A stretch of DNA of 64,000 nt from NCBI RefSeq assembly GCF_020531985.1, contig NZ_JAJAVQ010000002.1, positions 620,001-684,000 of the forward strand, in the 5' to 3' direction. Source of the DNA: Rheinheimera aquimaris. Its GTDB lineage: Bacteria; Pseudomonadota; Gammaproteobacteria; Enterobacterales; Alteromonadaceae. Below, piece after piece: positions 25,166 through 32,859 of the stretch (positions within the stretch are counted from its first letter, which is position 1; the number at the start of each line of letters is the position of its first letter). The position numbers and the translations under genes were made by a program. The notes under the pieces were generated by a model that saw only the letters and a list, made by a program, of their open reading frames with translations, did no database searches and was not told the origin of the DNA.

Positions 25166-25657
25166 ATGACTGACACCACTGATCTGAACGATATGAAAGC
25201 CATGCTGCAGGTGCCGCTGGGTAACCAGATTGGCCGTGTACACCGCTTATGGCGCAGTGCTATTACTGCCGCCGTGCAATCACTGGATATGACCGAAGCG
25301 CGCTGGACAGCCATGCTGCATTTGCAGCTGTTGGGTGAGGGCGCAACTCAGCAGGCTCTGGCGCAGGAGTTGGGGATTGAGATGCCATCGTTAAGCCGCA
25401 CGCTCGGTCAACTGGTTGAACTGGACATGTTGGAGCGGCGGCCACACCCGACCGATAAAAGAGCACACTGCCTGTATTTTACCCCTGCCGGCCAGCAAAC
25501 ACTGACTAAACTGATTGAACGCACGATGCAAATCAGGCAGGCGTTGTATCGGGATTTAACACCGGCTGCGGTGCAGCAACTGATGCAGGCGCTGGATCTG
25601 ATGGAGCGCAACGCCCGCGCCTTATTGGTAACCACGGCAGCGGAGGATAATCTATGA
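25166..25657 (+). CDS. MarR-family regulator of the efflux operon
   Basis: A 163-aa MarR/EmrR-type winged-helix protein (TEARWTAMLHLQLLGEGATQ split around residues 43-62, recognition helix MPSLSRTLGQLVELDMLERR near 76-95, wing ERRPHPTDKRAHCLYFT with the DKR signature). MarR proteins usually repress their own operon and are released by toxic ligands. Its TGA overlaps the next gene's ATG (ATGA at 25654-25657). The two palindromic copies upstream are its predicted binding sites. Confidence 0.9.
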   Translation: MTDTTDLNDMKAMLQVPLGNQIGRVHRLWRSAITAAVQSLDMTEARWTAMLHLQLLGEGATQQALAQELGIEMPSLSRTLGQLVELDMLERRPHPTDKRAHCLYFTPAGQQTLTKLIERTMQIRQALYRDLTPAAVQQLMQALDLMERNARALLVTTAAEDNL

Positions 25658-26718
25658 CACCGGATCAGGTTTTTAAACGCTGGGTGCACGGTGCGATCGT
25701 CGTCTTTGTTATCGCCTTTGTGTATTTTATTGTCGCTGATATCTGGTTACCGCTCAGTGCCCAGGCCCGTGTTATGCATCCGGTCGTTGGCATCGCCTCA
25801 GAGGTGAGTGGCCAGGTTACACAGGTGCTGGTGCAGAATAATCAGCAGGTAAAAACCGGTGACATTTTGTTTAGTCTGGACAAGCAAAGCTATCAGCTGG
25901 CAGTCGATAAAGCAGAACTGGCGCTGGAGGCCGCGCAGCAGGAAAATACTCAGCTTGATGCCGCAATTGCCTCGGCTCAGGCCAGTGTGGCGGCGTATCA
26001 GGCGCAGGCAGAGGAACTCGGGTTGGAAGTCAAACGGCTGCAGCAGCTGATAGGTTCGCGCAGTGTGTCGCAGCAGCAACTGGATAAAGCGGCTGCCAAT
26101 TATCAGGCGGCGCTGGCACAGGTTGACGCGGCTAAAGCGCAGGCTCATGAGCTGGTGGTACGCCGGGGCGAGCCGGGCGAGGCTAACTTACTGTTACGCC
26201 AGGCCGCTAATGCACTGGCAAATGCGCGGTTAAACCTGCAGTACACTGATGTGCGCGCCAAGGTAGATGGTGTGATGACCAACCTGCAACTGGTACCGGG
26301 CAATTATGCTACGGCCGGCAAAACACTGGCGGCGCTGGTGGCAAATGAAGCCGATATTATTGCTGATTTTCGGGAAAAGTCGTTAACAAAAGTCAAAGCC
26401 GGTACAGCAGCCAGTGTGATGTTTGATGGCTTGCCGGGACAGGTATTTGCTGCCACGGTGCGCGCTATCGATGCCGGTGTCAAAGATGGTCAGTTGAACG
26501 CCGATGGCAGCCTGGCGAACCCGGAAAGTTCTGATCGCTGGGTGCGTGATGCGCAGTATCTGCGCTTACACCTGACTCTGGATGATAGCGATGCGGTGTT
26601 GGCCGCGTTGCCTACCGGTGCCCGCGCGACTGTACAGCTTTACCCTGCCGCAGGCCCGGCGCGTTGGTTGGGCCAGGCACAGGCACGCTTGATCAGCCTG
26701 TTGCATTATATCTATTAA
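25654..26718 (+). CDS. HlyD/EmrA-type membrane fusion protein
   Basis: A 354-aa periplasmic adaptor anchored by one helix (about residues 13-33). A split biotinyl/lipoyl domain (IASEVSGQVTQVLVQNNQQVKTGD around residues 46-70, partner half near 205-225) flanks a long coiled-coil hairpin (about 80-160), followed by a beta-barrel domain. It links an inner-membrane pump to an outer-membrane channel in tripartite efflux. Here the partner is the DUF2955 protein encoded next, an AaeA/AaeB-like pairing. No outer-membrane channel gene is nearby, so a TolC homologue elsewhere is presumed. Confidence 0.88.
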   Translation: MTPDQVFKRWVHGAIVVFVIAFVYFIVADIWLPLSAQARVMHPVVGIASEVSGQVTQVLVQNNQQVKTGDILFSLDKQSYQLAVDKAELALEAAQQENTQLDAAIASAQASVAAYQAQAEELGLEVKRLQQLIGSRSVSQQQLDKAAANYQAALAQVDAAKAQAHELVVRRGEPGEANLLLRQAANALANARLNLQYTDVRAKVDGVMTNLQLVPGNYATAGKTLAALVANEADIIADFREKSLTKVKAGTAASVMFDGLPGQVFAATVRAIDAGVKDGQLNADGSLANPESSDRWVRDAQYLRLHLTLDDSDAVLAALPTGARATVQLYPAAGPARWLGQAQARLISLLHYIY

Positions 26719-26728
26719 GGGGTAAAGC

Positions 26729-27784
26729 ATGTCTTCGCCCGCCAGTGTTACTCACCCCAAACTGCAGCTGAGCAGCAATGATGTCAGGCAGTGTCTGCGC
26801 ATTGCCTTTGGCGGCACACTGGGCTTTGTCGTGTGCAAACTGATGGACTGGAACTACGGTACCTTTTTTGCGGTTAACCCTATGCTGCTACTGGGGCTGG
26901 TGCCGGTATTAAATGCGCATGTGGTTCGACAGTTTATCGCCGGTATTTTATTTGTCAGTGTCAGTGTGTTGCTGGTGCAGGGGCTGTTTGGCGACAAACC
27001 GGGCCTGATGACGTTGCTGGTGATCCTACAGTTTGGTTTTTTATTCCGTTGTATGACACAAGGCGTACATTTTTTGTTTGGTGCCACCACCCTGGTAGGC
27101 TTGTCGATGCAGTTGCATTTTGCCAGTTATCCGGCACCGCTGACCCATGTTGGCGATATCGTGATGTCGAACCTGATGGCCGGTGTCTTTACGTTGTTTG
27201 TCACGTTTTTAATGTACACGCTATTTCCGGATACCTCGCCGCGCGCTGCTCGCCAGATGCCGGCTAAACCGCTGAGCAACCAACGCCATGAAGTGATCCT
27301 GGCAACTACGGTGGCAACCCTGTCGTTTCTCGTATTTCAAAGCTTTGATCTGATCGATTCGTTGTCGGCGCAGGTAGCATCAGTGCTGGTGTTGTTTCCG
27401 CTAAACTGGCACGGCGCCGGCAAAGCGGGTTGGAACCGGGCTATTGGCACGCTGGTGGGGTGTAATGTCGGGCTGGCCATTCAGCTGCTGCTTTACAGCC
27501 ATTCGAATATTTTGCTGTTTGTCACGCTGGCGATGTGGGTCAGCATCATGCTGTTTGCCCGCCATCATATGTTTGAAGGCGGTCAGTCTGGCGCGGGTTT
27601 TGGTGCCATGACAACGATGGGAATTTTATTCGGCCAGTATCTGACGCCACAAAGTGATCTGGTGTACAGCGCCTTGTACCGCTTTAGTTCAGTCGCTATT
27701 TCAGTGGTTTGTACGCTGATTGCGGTGTATCTGATGCATCAGTTGTTAAACCGTTTCGCCGCCACACGCTTACAGTTGCCCTAG
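26729..27784 (+). CDS. DUF2955 / FUSC-type inner-membrane transporter
   Basis: A 351-aa membrane protein with two blocks of hydrophobic helices (about 25-165 and 190-340), as in fusaric-acid-resistance (FUSC) and AaeB-like exporters; the sequence fits the shorter DUF2955 group. It starts ten bases after the adaptor gene with AGGGG upstream. With the MarR regulator and EmrA-type adaptor it forms a three-gene efflux system, probably for aromatic acids or lipophilic weak acids, which is inference from the family. Confidence 0.82.
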   Translation: MSSPASVTHPKLQLSSNDVRQCLRIAFGGTLGFVVCKLMDWNYGTFFAVNPMLLLGLVPVLNAHVVRQFIAGILFVSVSVLLVQGLFGDKPGLMTLLVILQFGFLFRCMTQGVHFLFGATTLVGLSMQLHFASYPAPLTHVGDIVMSNLMAGVFTLFVTFLMYTLFPDTSPRAARQMPAKPLSNQRHEVILATTVATLSFLVFQSFDLIDSLSAQVASVLVLFPLNWHGAGKAGWNRAIGTLVGCNVGLAIQLLLYSHSNILLFVTLAMWVSIMLFARHHMFEGGQSGAGFGAMTTMGILFGQYLTPQSDLVYSALYRFSSVAISVVCTLIAVYLMHQLLNRFAATRLQLP

Positions 27785-27897
27785 CCAGCGCTGAAACCGT
27801 CCAGGGGAGCTACGGCGTTTTCTGCCCTGTTGTGCTATTACTGTTGCTACGTTGCCGGTGTTTTTTGCCCGGGCAAAGCAGTGCAAAGGACAGTAAG

Positions 27898-28290
27898 ATG
27901 ACAAAAACAACCTTGTCGATTGACAGTGAGTTTGTGGTGTTAAACCCGAACCAGCAGGCGTCCGTTGAGTTGGCTGACGGTGGTTTATATCAGCGGCTGG
28001 ATTCAGCCTATAACGGCTTTGCCGGCCATCAGCTGGTGTCGTGTTACGCGTTCAGTGCTAACTGGCCAAGCTGGGAGAGGCACCCGAACGGTGATGAAAT
28101 CGTGATCCTGTTAAGCGGCCAGACGGAGTTTATTCTGCAAACCGACGATGGCGATGTCAGTATTAAGCTAAGCCGGCAGGGCGAATATGTGCTGGTTCCT
28201 CGTAATGTCTGGCATACCGCCAGAACAGAGGGCAGTTGTAAGCTGTTGTTTATCACCCCGGGTGAAGGCACCGAACACCGGCCTGCTTAA
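27898..28290 (+). CDS. cupin-domain protein
   Basis: A 130-aa single-cupin protein. The first cupin motif is recognisable at HPNGDEIVILLSGQTEFIL (residues 62-80) and the second at GEYVLVPRNVWHTA (about 98-111), with His/Glu positions suited to a metal site. Function unknown. Start ATG 27898 is preceded by AAAGGA; the open frame upstream runs into the intergenic DNA and lacks homology. It follows the efflux operon after 113 bp and precedes a terminator. Confidence 0.8.
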   Translation: MTKTTLSIDSEFVVLNPNQQASVELADGGLYQRLDSAYNGFAGHQLVSCYAFSANWPSWERHPNGDEIVILLSGQTEFILQTDDGDVSIKLSRQGEYVLVPRNVWHTARTEGSCKLLFITPGEGTEHRPA

Positions 28291-28321
28291 ATACTGCAAC
28301 GGCAACATGAGCGTAAATAGT

Positions 28322-28344
28322 AAAGCCCCATGTAGGGGCTTTAT
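28322..28344 (+). terminator. terminator after the cupin gene
   Basis: AAAGCCCC (28322-28329), loop ATGTA, GGGGCTTT (28335-28342), then AT. A compact symmetric stem, able to serve both the cupin gene and the convergent esterase gene. Confidence 0.75.
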
Positions 28345-28357
28345 CTGGCACGGCGGC

Positions 28358-29371
28358 TTATTGCAGGTGGTCTTTTAACTCACGACCAGCCTGGTCCAGT
28401 GCGTCTTGCACTGCCGGTACATCGCTTAGCACGTTCAGCAAACCAAAGTCATGGATCATGCCGTTATAGCGTACTGTAGTCACTGTCACACCTGCATCGC
28501 TCAGATGGCGGCCATAGGCTTCACCTTCATCACGCAGCACGTCCATTTCAGCGGTCTGAATTAATGCCGGTGGCAAGCCCTGCAACTGGGCTTTGGTCGC
28601 ACGCAGCGGTGAGGCATAAATCTCGTTACGCTGCTCCTGTGACGTGGTGTAACTATCCCAGAACCACTGCATCATGTTGCGGGTTAAAAAGTGGCCATCG
28701 GCATAGGTATGGTAAGACGTATTGTTAAAGCTGGCATCGGTGACCGGCCACAGCAACAGCTGGAATTTCAGCGTCGGTGTGCCTGCTTCTTTCGCTTTCA
28801 ATGCCACTACCGCCGCCATGTTACCACCGACGCTATTACCGGCTACCGCTAAACGGCTGCCGTCGACACCAATTTGTTTACCGTTCTTTGCTACCCATTG
28901 GGTTGCCGCATACGCCTGGTTAATTGCCGTTGGGTATTTTGCTTCCGGTGATGGTGTGTAATCAACATACACTGCCGCTGCACCAGAGCGCTGCACCAAA
29001 TCGCGGATTAAACGCTCATGCGTTGGAAAATCGCCCAGTACCCAGCCACCACCGTGGAAGAACATAAAGGCCGGTAAAGTACCTGTGCTGCCTTGGGGTT
29101 TAACGATAACCAGTTTAATGCTCTGGCCATCCACTTTGATAATTTTTTCGCTGACATCAGCAGCCGGTAAGGTGGCACCTTGTTGTGCGCCGGTTAATAC
29201 TGCACGGGCATCTTTAGGTGATAACTGCTCCAGTGGTTTACCGCCACCCTGGGCTAAGGCATTTAAGAAGCCCTGTGTTTTCGTTTCAACGCCCGGTGAG
29301 CCTGCGGCAATGGCATTGCCGATACTTAATGCTAACAGGCTGGCAGTGATTACAGTGTTTAATGTTTTCAT
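28358..29371 (-). CDS. alpha/beta hydrolase, hormone-sensitive-lipase type, exported
   Basis: A 337-aa esterase with a signal peptide (about 1-23, ending GNAIAA), so probably periplasmic. The oxyanion motif HGGGW is at 106-110 and the nucleophile elbow GNSVGG puts Ser180 at the centre. Asp in DVLRDEGEAYG and His in MIHDFG complete the triad. The substrate is unknown, probably a short-chain or hydroxy ester. It is divergent from an AraC regulator, with several short repeats in the shared intergenic region, suggesting regulation by that protein. Confidence 0.88.
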   Translation of the reverse strand: MKTLNTVITASLLALSIGNAIAAGSPGVETKTQGFLNALAQGGGKPLEQLSPKDARAVLTGAQQGATLPAADVSEKIIKVDGQSIKLVIVKPQGSTGTLPAFMFFHGGGWVLGDFPTHERLIRDLVQRSGAAAVYVDYTPSPEAKYPTAINQAYAATQWVAKNGKQIGVDGSRLAVAGNSVGGNMAAVVALKAKEAGTPTLKFQLLLWPVTDASFNNTSYHTYADGHFLTRNMMQWFWDSYTTSQEQRNEIYASPLRATKAQLQGLPPALIQTAEMDVLRDEGEAYGRHLSDAGVTVTTVRYNGMIHDFGLLNVLSDVPAVQDALDQAGRELKDHLQ

Positions 29372-29399
29372 GGTGTGTTCCTCAAAGTTTATCAGTTAG

Positions 29400-29441
29400 T
29401 TGCTTAAGTAAGTTACGCAGCCAAGCAAGTTGTGTTGCTTA
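29400..29441 (-). promoter_or_regulatory. repeated TTGCTTA motifs upstream of the esterase gene
   Basis: TTGCTTA occurs at 29400-29406 and 29435-29441, and the second overlaps an inverted repeat AAGCAA/TTGCTT (29423-29428 and 29435-29440). The positions fit a regulator-binding region for the esterase promoter. Confidence 0.35.
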
Positions 29442-29499
29442 CGTCGTACCGCGGTTGATGCTTATATTACGCAACTGAATTTCTTTTTGGCGCCATATT

Positions 29500-29527
29500 G
29501 TCTAAAGTATGATGCAGATAGTCTAAA
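29500..29527 (+). promoter_or_regulatory. direct repeats spaced 21 bp, likely AraC-type site
   Basis: GTCTAAA occurs at 29500-29506 and again at 29521-29527, exactly two helical turns apart. This is the spacing at which AraC-family proteins contact paired half-sites. The second repeat lies 18 bp before the AraC gene start at 29546, suggesting autoregulation. Confidence 0.5.
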
Positions 29528-29545
29528 TGTATTTGAGGAAAGAGG

Positions 29546-30361
29546 ATGGACAGGCTTTCAACCCTGCTGGCGCAGTTTGGTATGCATGCCAGCGTGTTTC
29601 ACAGTGGTGTTTTTTATGGCAACAGTGATTATGCAGCCCCGCAGCGCGGTGGCACGCTGCATTTACTCGGTAGCGGCCGGCTGGGTTTGCAGGCAGCGTC
29701 GCGTGATATGCAGCTCACCGAGCCGAGCCTGATTTTTATGCCGCGGCCCATGCCGCATGCGTTGCAGGCACATCAGGCTGATAAGGTGCAACTGGTTAGT
29801 GCCTATCTGGGCTTTGACGGTGGGCTGGACAACCCGCTGACAACGGCGTTGCCCGATTGCCTGGTAATGCCGCTGCGTGAGCTACCCACCTTGCAAAGTG
29901 GCCTTGCCTGGTTGTTTGAGGAAGGCGCAGAGCAAAACTGTGGCAGAAATGCGGTGTTAAACCGCCTGGTTGAGCTGGTGATGATTCAGTTGCTGCGCCA
30001 TGTGATGAACAACCGTGTTGTTTCAAGCGGTATGATGGCGGGGCTGGCCGATTGGCGTCTGGCTCGGGCTGTAACCTTAATGCATGACCAGCCTGAGAAA
30101 AATTGGTCGGTGGCGGAGCTTGCCAGTGCAGCCAGTATGTCGCGGGCCAGTTTTGCCGCGCAGTTTCATAAGGTAGTGGGTAAAACCCCGGCGGATTACC
30201 TGCTAAGCTGGCGTGTCAGCCTGACGCAAAAACGTTTACGCGAAGGCCGGCCTATAGCGCTGATCGCTGACGAAGTGGGCTATGACAGCCCATCAGCGCT
30301 GGCGCGGGCATTCCGGCGTAAAACCGGTGCCAGCCCGCGCGAGTGGTTACAGCAGCAGTAA
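29546..30361 (+). CDS. AraC-family regulator with N-terminal cupin
   Basis: A 271-aa regulator. Residues 1-150 form an AraC-type cupin sensor (cupin_6-like), and the C-terminal 100 residues hold two HTH motifs (WSVAELASAASMSRASFAAQF around 187-207 and IALIADEVGYDSPSALARAFRR around 236-257). GAGG precedes ATG 29546. Divergent from the esterase gene, which is its probable target. The effector is unknown. Confidence 0.9.
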   Translation: MDRLSTLLAQFGMHASVFHSGVFYGNSDYAAPQRGGTLHLLGSGRLGLQAASRDMQLTEPSLIFMPRPMPHALQAHQADKVQLVSAYLGFDGGLDNPLTTALPDCLVMPLRELPTLQSGLAWLFEEGAEQNCGRNAVLNRLVELVMIQLLRHVMNNRVVSSGMMAGLADWRLARAVTLMHDQPEKNWSVAELASAASMSRASFAAQFHKVVGKTPADYLLSWRVSLTQKRLREGRPIALIADEVGYDSPSALARAFRRKTGASPREWLQQQ

Positions 30362-30376
30362 CCAGTATGTAGACAC

Positions 30377-32749
30377 TCAGCGGTTTTCCAGCCGGTTATA
30401 GTCAAGGTAACCACTGTCTATAGGGTTGCGCTGCTGGAACACTGTGTTCAGCCGGTCGCTGAACTGCCAGAAGTTAGCATTACTGCGCCGCACGGCGAAA
30501 GCATCCAGCAAGGCCGTGTAATCCTGCTCGCTGTTAATCGCTCTGGCCAGCTTTACCAGCTGAGGTAAATCGGCTTCCTGCACATGCCAGAACGCATCAG
30601 GGTAACTGCCCAGAATGCCGTGCACCAAGGTGACATCGTCATTTTGTTTATCGCGGTTTTGTTCTTCAGAGAACAGGCTGTTTACGTTGAAATGGGCGCT
30701 GTTGCGCAGCAAGGTAAACAGTTCAGGGTCTTTACCCTGCTCAGGCTCAACCACGATCATGGTTATTTCCGGCAGTATGGCTGCGCTTTCACCTTTTATT
30801 TCATTAAGTTGCTGCAATAAAGTCAGGCTTTGCTTATTCAGGCCACTGGCAGATAACTGATGTTGCTCAGGTTGTACCGCATGAAGGTGCTTTGCGAACA
30901 GGGCATACAGCTCTTGTTTGGGGTTATCAGTTTGGTAATGAATGCCGCTTGGCTGATTAAAGGGGTTAATATCGCCTTCAATAAACTGTGTCAGCTCCGG
31001 GCCGGCTTTCTGATACCAGGCATTAAACTCGCTGCGACGGCGCTCAGGCGGTAAAAACGCCAGAAAGTTAGATTCGCCTTCCATGCGTAAAAAATCCATG
31101 TAGAGCCGGGTCATTAGCTGATGGCCATAATTGCCGTATACGTCAAAACCTGCCACCAGCAGGTAATGGATCCGCTCCAGTAGCGCGTAATCTATCACCC
31201 AGGCGGTTTTGGGCGCGTTGCCAACCAAACCTTTTACCACAGTGGCATTATCAAAATGGCGAAACACCGTCAGGCTGGCATTTTGGTTGTTACCGTCGCC
31301 ATCCCAGATGCCGTCCATTGTCAGGTGCTGGCCGCCTTGCAGGGCTTCGTTTAAAAACCGGCTGCGGGCGCGCAGGTAATCGCCCTGACGTTTGGCAAAT
31401 GCTACCCAGCTGACGGCAAAGGCAGTGCTGTCTTTTTCTGCCGGCATACGCAGGTTGTTTTGCTGCGATAAGTAAAAGGCTTCGACACCGGGTGCGGTGG
31501 CCATTTCAGGCTTGACAAAATACACCCAGAACCTGTCGTTGATCACATTCAACGCCACCTGACCACGACAGACCGGGCCTTTGATATAGCCCATGATGGT
31601 GTTTTCTGCGCGCTCCAGCATAAAACGGTAGCGGGCATTTACCGGTAACTGGACAAAAGCAGTAAGCGGGTTGGCCGCTATTTCACTTTCATAACCGGGC
31701 AATTTATCCACGCTGTAGACAGCATCGACAAACCATTGCTGCCATTTTTGCAGTAAGTCGGCGTTAATATCGTACGGCTGGTGGGTTTTATTGACGATGG
31801 TCGATTGCACCGGTGTTAACCGGTAGTACACCCGGCTGACGCCCGGGGCATCAAAAGGCCTGCGACTGGCAATCACACTGACCGGCTGGCCGGGTGGTGT
31901 TGCGGAACGTACCAGTTGATAAAACTGTGGCGTTTGGCCCGCTTGGTTCAGTGCTGAAAAATACAGGTGCGAGGTAAATAAATGCTCATAAATATAACGG
32001 GCACTGAGCTGCATTTTCAGGTTGTCGGCGTTTAGCCAGTGTTCAAGTTTGGCTACCTGTTCCAGTTCAGCTTTGGGTATCCCAGCGGCTGGCGGCATAG
32101 CGGCGCCCTGACTTAGCCAGTGCATTAACTGCTGATGTTCAGCGCTACTAAGGGCCGGCAAACCGTAAGGCATACCCGCCAACGGCTGTTTATTGGCGTA
32201 GTGCTCAAACTCTTCAATGGTAGGGCACTGCTGGTCGCGGTCCAGGCTGAAGTCGAAGCTGTCAGGCAAAATGGTGCCCTGTGGCAAAGGCTGTTGCTGC
32301 TTAAGCTGCAGCATTCTGGCCAGTACCGAGGCCTGGGTATTGGCTTCTGCAGTCTGGCTGCGCTCATTCAGTACCGGAAAAAATCCGCGCTCGCGCCACT
32401 GCTGTAATGTCTGAGCGTCGATAAACAAACGGTTAGGCGTTGCTGCCAGCAGCCTGGCGCCGTCATAGACTTTTTCTTTATGCGCGCCGCGCTCAATACC
32501 GGCGTTTGATGCCATATTTAGCTGGCAGGGTGAATCGTAACAGGCGTGGCATACCACGCAGCGCCGGTCGATTATCGGCCTAATCTGCTCGTTAAAGTCA
32601 GCGGCATCGCTGCCGGTGGCAGCTCTGTTATCTGGTGTTGCGCTGCCATACAGCTGGTTTAAATCAAACCGGGCTAATGTTGCGCAACCTGCCAGTAGCA
32701 GTATCAGCACAAACAGCAGTTTTTTTCGGGGCAGGGCGGTGTTTAACAT
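30377..32749 (-). CDS. cti: fatty acid cis/trans isomerase
   Basis: A 790-aa periplasmic haem protein that converts cis to trans unsaturated fatty acids in membrane phospholipids, a rapid response to solvents and heat. The N-terminal hydrophobic segment ends in LLAGC (18-22), a plausible lipobox. CVVCH at 64-68 is the c-type haem site characteristic of Cti. ATG 32749 was chosen because AAGGA lies five bases upstream; two upstream in-frame starts lack ribosome sites. It is convergent with the AraC gene and divergent from recC. Confidence 0.9.
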   Translation of the reverse strand: MLNTALPRKKLLFVLILLLAGCATLARFDLNQLYGSATPDNRAATGSDAADFNEQIRPIIDRRCVVCHACYDSPCQLNMASNAGIERGAHKEKVYDGARLLAATPNRLFIDAQTLQQWRERGFFPVLNERSQTAEANTQASVLARMLQLKQQQPLPQGTILPDSFDFSLDRDQQCPTIEEFEHYANKQPLAGMPYGLPALSSAEHQQLMHWLSQGAAMPPAAGIPKAELEQVAKLEHWLNADNLKMQLSARYIYEHLFTSHLYFSALNQAGQTPQFYQLVRSATPPGQPVSVIASRRPFDAPGVSRVYYRLTPVQSTIVNKTHQPYDINADLLQKWQQWFVDAVYSVDKLPGYESEIAANPLTAFVQLPVNARYRFMLERAENTIMGYIKGPVCRGQVALNVINDRFWVYFVKPEMATAPGVEAFYLSQQNNLRMPAEKDSTAFAVSWVAFAKRQGDYLRARSRFLNEALQGGQHLTMDGIWDGDGNNQNASLTVFRHFDNATVVKGLVGNAPKTAWVIDYALLERIHYLLVAGFDVYGNYGHQLMTRLYMDFLRMEGESNFLAFLPPERRRSEFNAWYQKAGPELTQFIEGDINPFNQPSGIHYQTDNPKQELYALFAKHLHAVQPEQHQLSASGLNKQSLTLLQQLNEIKGESAAILPEITMIVVEPEQGKDPELFTLLRNSAHFNVNSLFSEEQNRDKQNDDVTLVHGILGSYPDAFWHVQEADLPQLVKLARAINSEQDYTALLDAFAVRRSNANFWQFSDRLNTVFQQRNPIDSGYLDYNRLENR

Positions 32750-32859
32750 AGTCTTCCTTTGCTGCATGGCGTAATCAGTCATATCGCCAGCGGCAATGGT
32801 AGCTCAAAACTTGCCGCTTGTGGTACTCTGCCAGCATCTTGTTTTCGCAGAGAAATTGC

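Noticed and set aside
29430..29732. 100-codon frame overlapping the AraC gene start
   Set aside because: Different frame from a clear AraC gene with good ribosome site; cysteine-rich without motif.
32818..32859. Longer start for RecC from TTG 32818
   Set aside because: The extra 14 residues do not resemble RecC, and ATG 32860 gives the family N-terminus.
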